From Sphingomonas sp. (GTDB lineage Bacteria > Pseudomonadota > Alphaproteobacteria > Sphingomonadales > Sphingomonadaceae), in contig JAPJRE010000016.1 in assembly GCA_030824725.1 (NCBI GenBank), positions 1 through 23,011 on the forward strand: a stretch of 23,011 nt of DNA. The letters run 5' to 3'. Both the position numbers and the translations under genes were made by a program. Below, piece after piece: positions 22,253 to 23,011 of the stretch (positions within the stretch are counted from its first letter, which is position 1; every line of letters begins with the position of its first letter). Below the pieces are notes generated by a model. That model searched no databases, was not told the origin of the DNA, and saw only the letters and a list, made by a program, of their open reading frames with translations.

Positions 22253-23011
22253 ATGACTTTTTTCCGTCACACCGCGCCGGCTCTCGCGCTTGTCCTCGCC
22301 GCCTGTGGCGGTCAGTCCCAGCAGCAGGGTGGCGGCGCCCCCGGCGGCGCGGGCGGACAGCAGGCCGCACCGCCCCCCGTCTCCTATGTCGTCGTCCAGC
22401 AGCAGGCGGTGCCGCTCACCAGCGAGCTGCCCGGCCGGCTGAGCCCCTATGAGAGCTCGGACGTGCGCCCGCAGGTCAACGGCCTGATCCTCGAGCGGCT
22501 GTTCACCGAAGGCGACATGGTCCGCCAGGGCCAGCCGCTCTACCGGATCGACCCCGCCCCCTATCGCGCCGCCGTCGCCAGCGCCCGCGCCGCGCTGACC
22601 CGCGCCCAGGCGACCATCGCCACCAGCGAGGCGCTCGCCCGCCGCTATGGCGAGCTGGTCAAGATCAACGCGATCTCGAAGCAGGAAGCGGAGAACGCCG
22701 TCGCCAGCGCCGCCCAGGCCCGCGCCGACGTGGCTGCCCAGCGCGCCGCGCTCACCACCGCCGAGATCGACCTCGCCCGCACCACGATCCGCGCGCCGAT
22801 CAGCGGCAAGATCGGCCGTTCGCTCTACACCACCGGCGCGCTGGTCTCCGCCTCGCAGGCCAATGCGCTGACCACGATCCAGCGGCTCGACCCGATCTAT
22901 GTCGACATCCAGCAGTCGAGCGCCGACATCCTCAAGCTGCGCCAGTCGATCATGGCCGGCCAGGTCGCGCGTGACGGCAACGCCAAGGTGGCGGTGACGC
23001 TGGAGGATGGC
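22253..23011 (+). CDS. RND efflux membrane fusion protein (AcrA/MexA type), 5' part
   Basis: The frame is open for 253 codons from ATG 22253 to the window edge. The product is a lipoprotein precursor: MTFFRHTAP, a hydrophobic run, then lipobox LAAC with C18, followed by a low-complexity Gly/Gln-rich linker to about residue 42. The membrane-fusion fold then begins with VSYVVVQQQAVPLTSELPGR. Next come the lipoyl-like half VRPQVNGLILERLFTEGDMVRQGQPLYRIDPAPY, an alpha-hairpin rich in Ala and Gln (about 105-165), and the second lipoyl half TTIRAPISGKIGRS. QRLDPIYVDIQQSS is a typical AcrA/MexA strand. It would link an RND pump, probably encoded next, to an outer-membrane channel. Only a weak GCAGG precedes the ATG. 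The C-terminal third is outside the window. Confidence 0.93.
   Translation, partial: MTFFRHTAPALALVLAACGGQSQQQGGGAPGGAGGQQAAPPPVSYVVVQQQAVPLTSELPGRLSPYESSDVRPQVNGLILERLFTEGDMVRQGQPLYRIDPAPYRAAVASARAALTRAQATIATSEALARRYGELVKINAISKQEAENAVASAAQARADVAAQRAALTTAEIDLARTTIRAPISGKIGRSLYTTGALVSASQANALTTIQRLDPIYVDIQQSSADILKLRQSIMAGQVARDGNAKVAVTLEDG

Overview
The window looks like chromosomal DNA from a high-GC alphaproteobacterium, most likely Sphingomonas or a close relative. The reasons are the strong GC bias, a tRNA-Thr(GGT) with an encoded CCA, several compact GC-rich hairpins of the kind scattered through sphingomonad genomes, and a dense set of plant-polysaccharide genes. The genus is an inference from composition and gene style; there is no rRNA here to test it. 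No intergenic stretch over about 300 bases lacks a gene.

Left part (1-3250): an incomplete TonB-type energy transducer running off the left edge (minus), a secreted glycine-zipper protein, a large M24 X-Pro aminopeptidase, a 45-residue basic protein (minus), tRNA-Thr, and a dispersed inverted repeat.

Middle part (3273-12772): a compact minus-strand operon of four glycoside hydrolases in the order GH74 endo-xyloglucanase, GH35 beta-galactosidase, GH31 alpha-xylosidase (with a PA14 insert) and GH29 alpha-L-fucosidase. Divergent from it is a Tat-type alpha/beta-hydrolase esterase. Together they can be read as a fucogalacto-xyloglucan deconstruction cassette. The divergent promoter region holds a palindrome closely resembling the LacI-type xylose operator of Caulobacter.

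Right-middle part (12832-18062): a 43-residue membrane peptide, an IclR regulator (minus), and a divergent operon for non-phosphorylative L-fucose use: 2-keto-3-deoxy-L-fuconate dehydrogenase-like SDR, L-fuconate dehydratase, L-fucose dehydrogenase-like SDR and the FucP fucose/H+ symporter. A small DUF4262 gene follows, between two hairpins.

Right part (18701-23011): lutABC (minus) for L-lactate oxidation, then a TetR-family regulator divergent from the beginning of an RND-efflux membrane fusion protein that runs off the right edge.

Working model (inference): extracellular or periplasmic enzymes strip xyloglucan. GH29 releases L-fucose, FucP imports it, and the SDR/dehydratase pathway converts it towards pyruvate plus L-lactate. 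LutABC then oxidises the L-lactate to pyruvate. Two fucose-pathway steps (fuconolactonase and the final diketo-acid hydrolase), a beta-glucosidase and a TonB-dependent receptor are not in the window.
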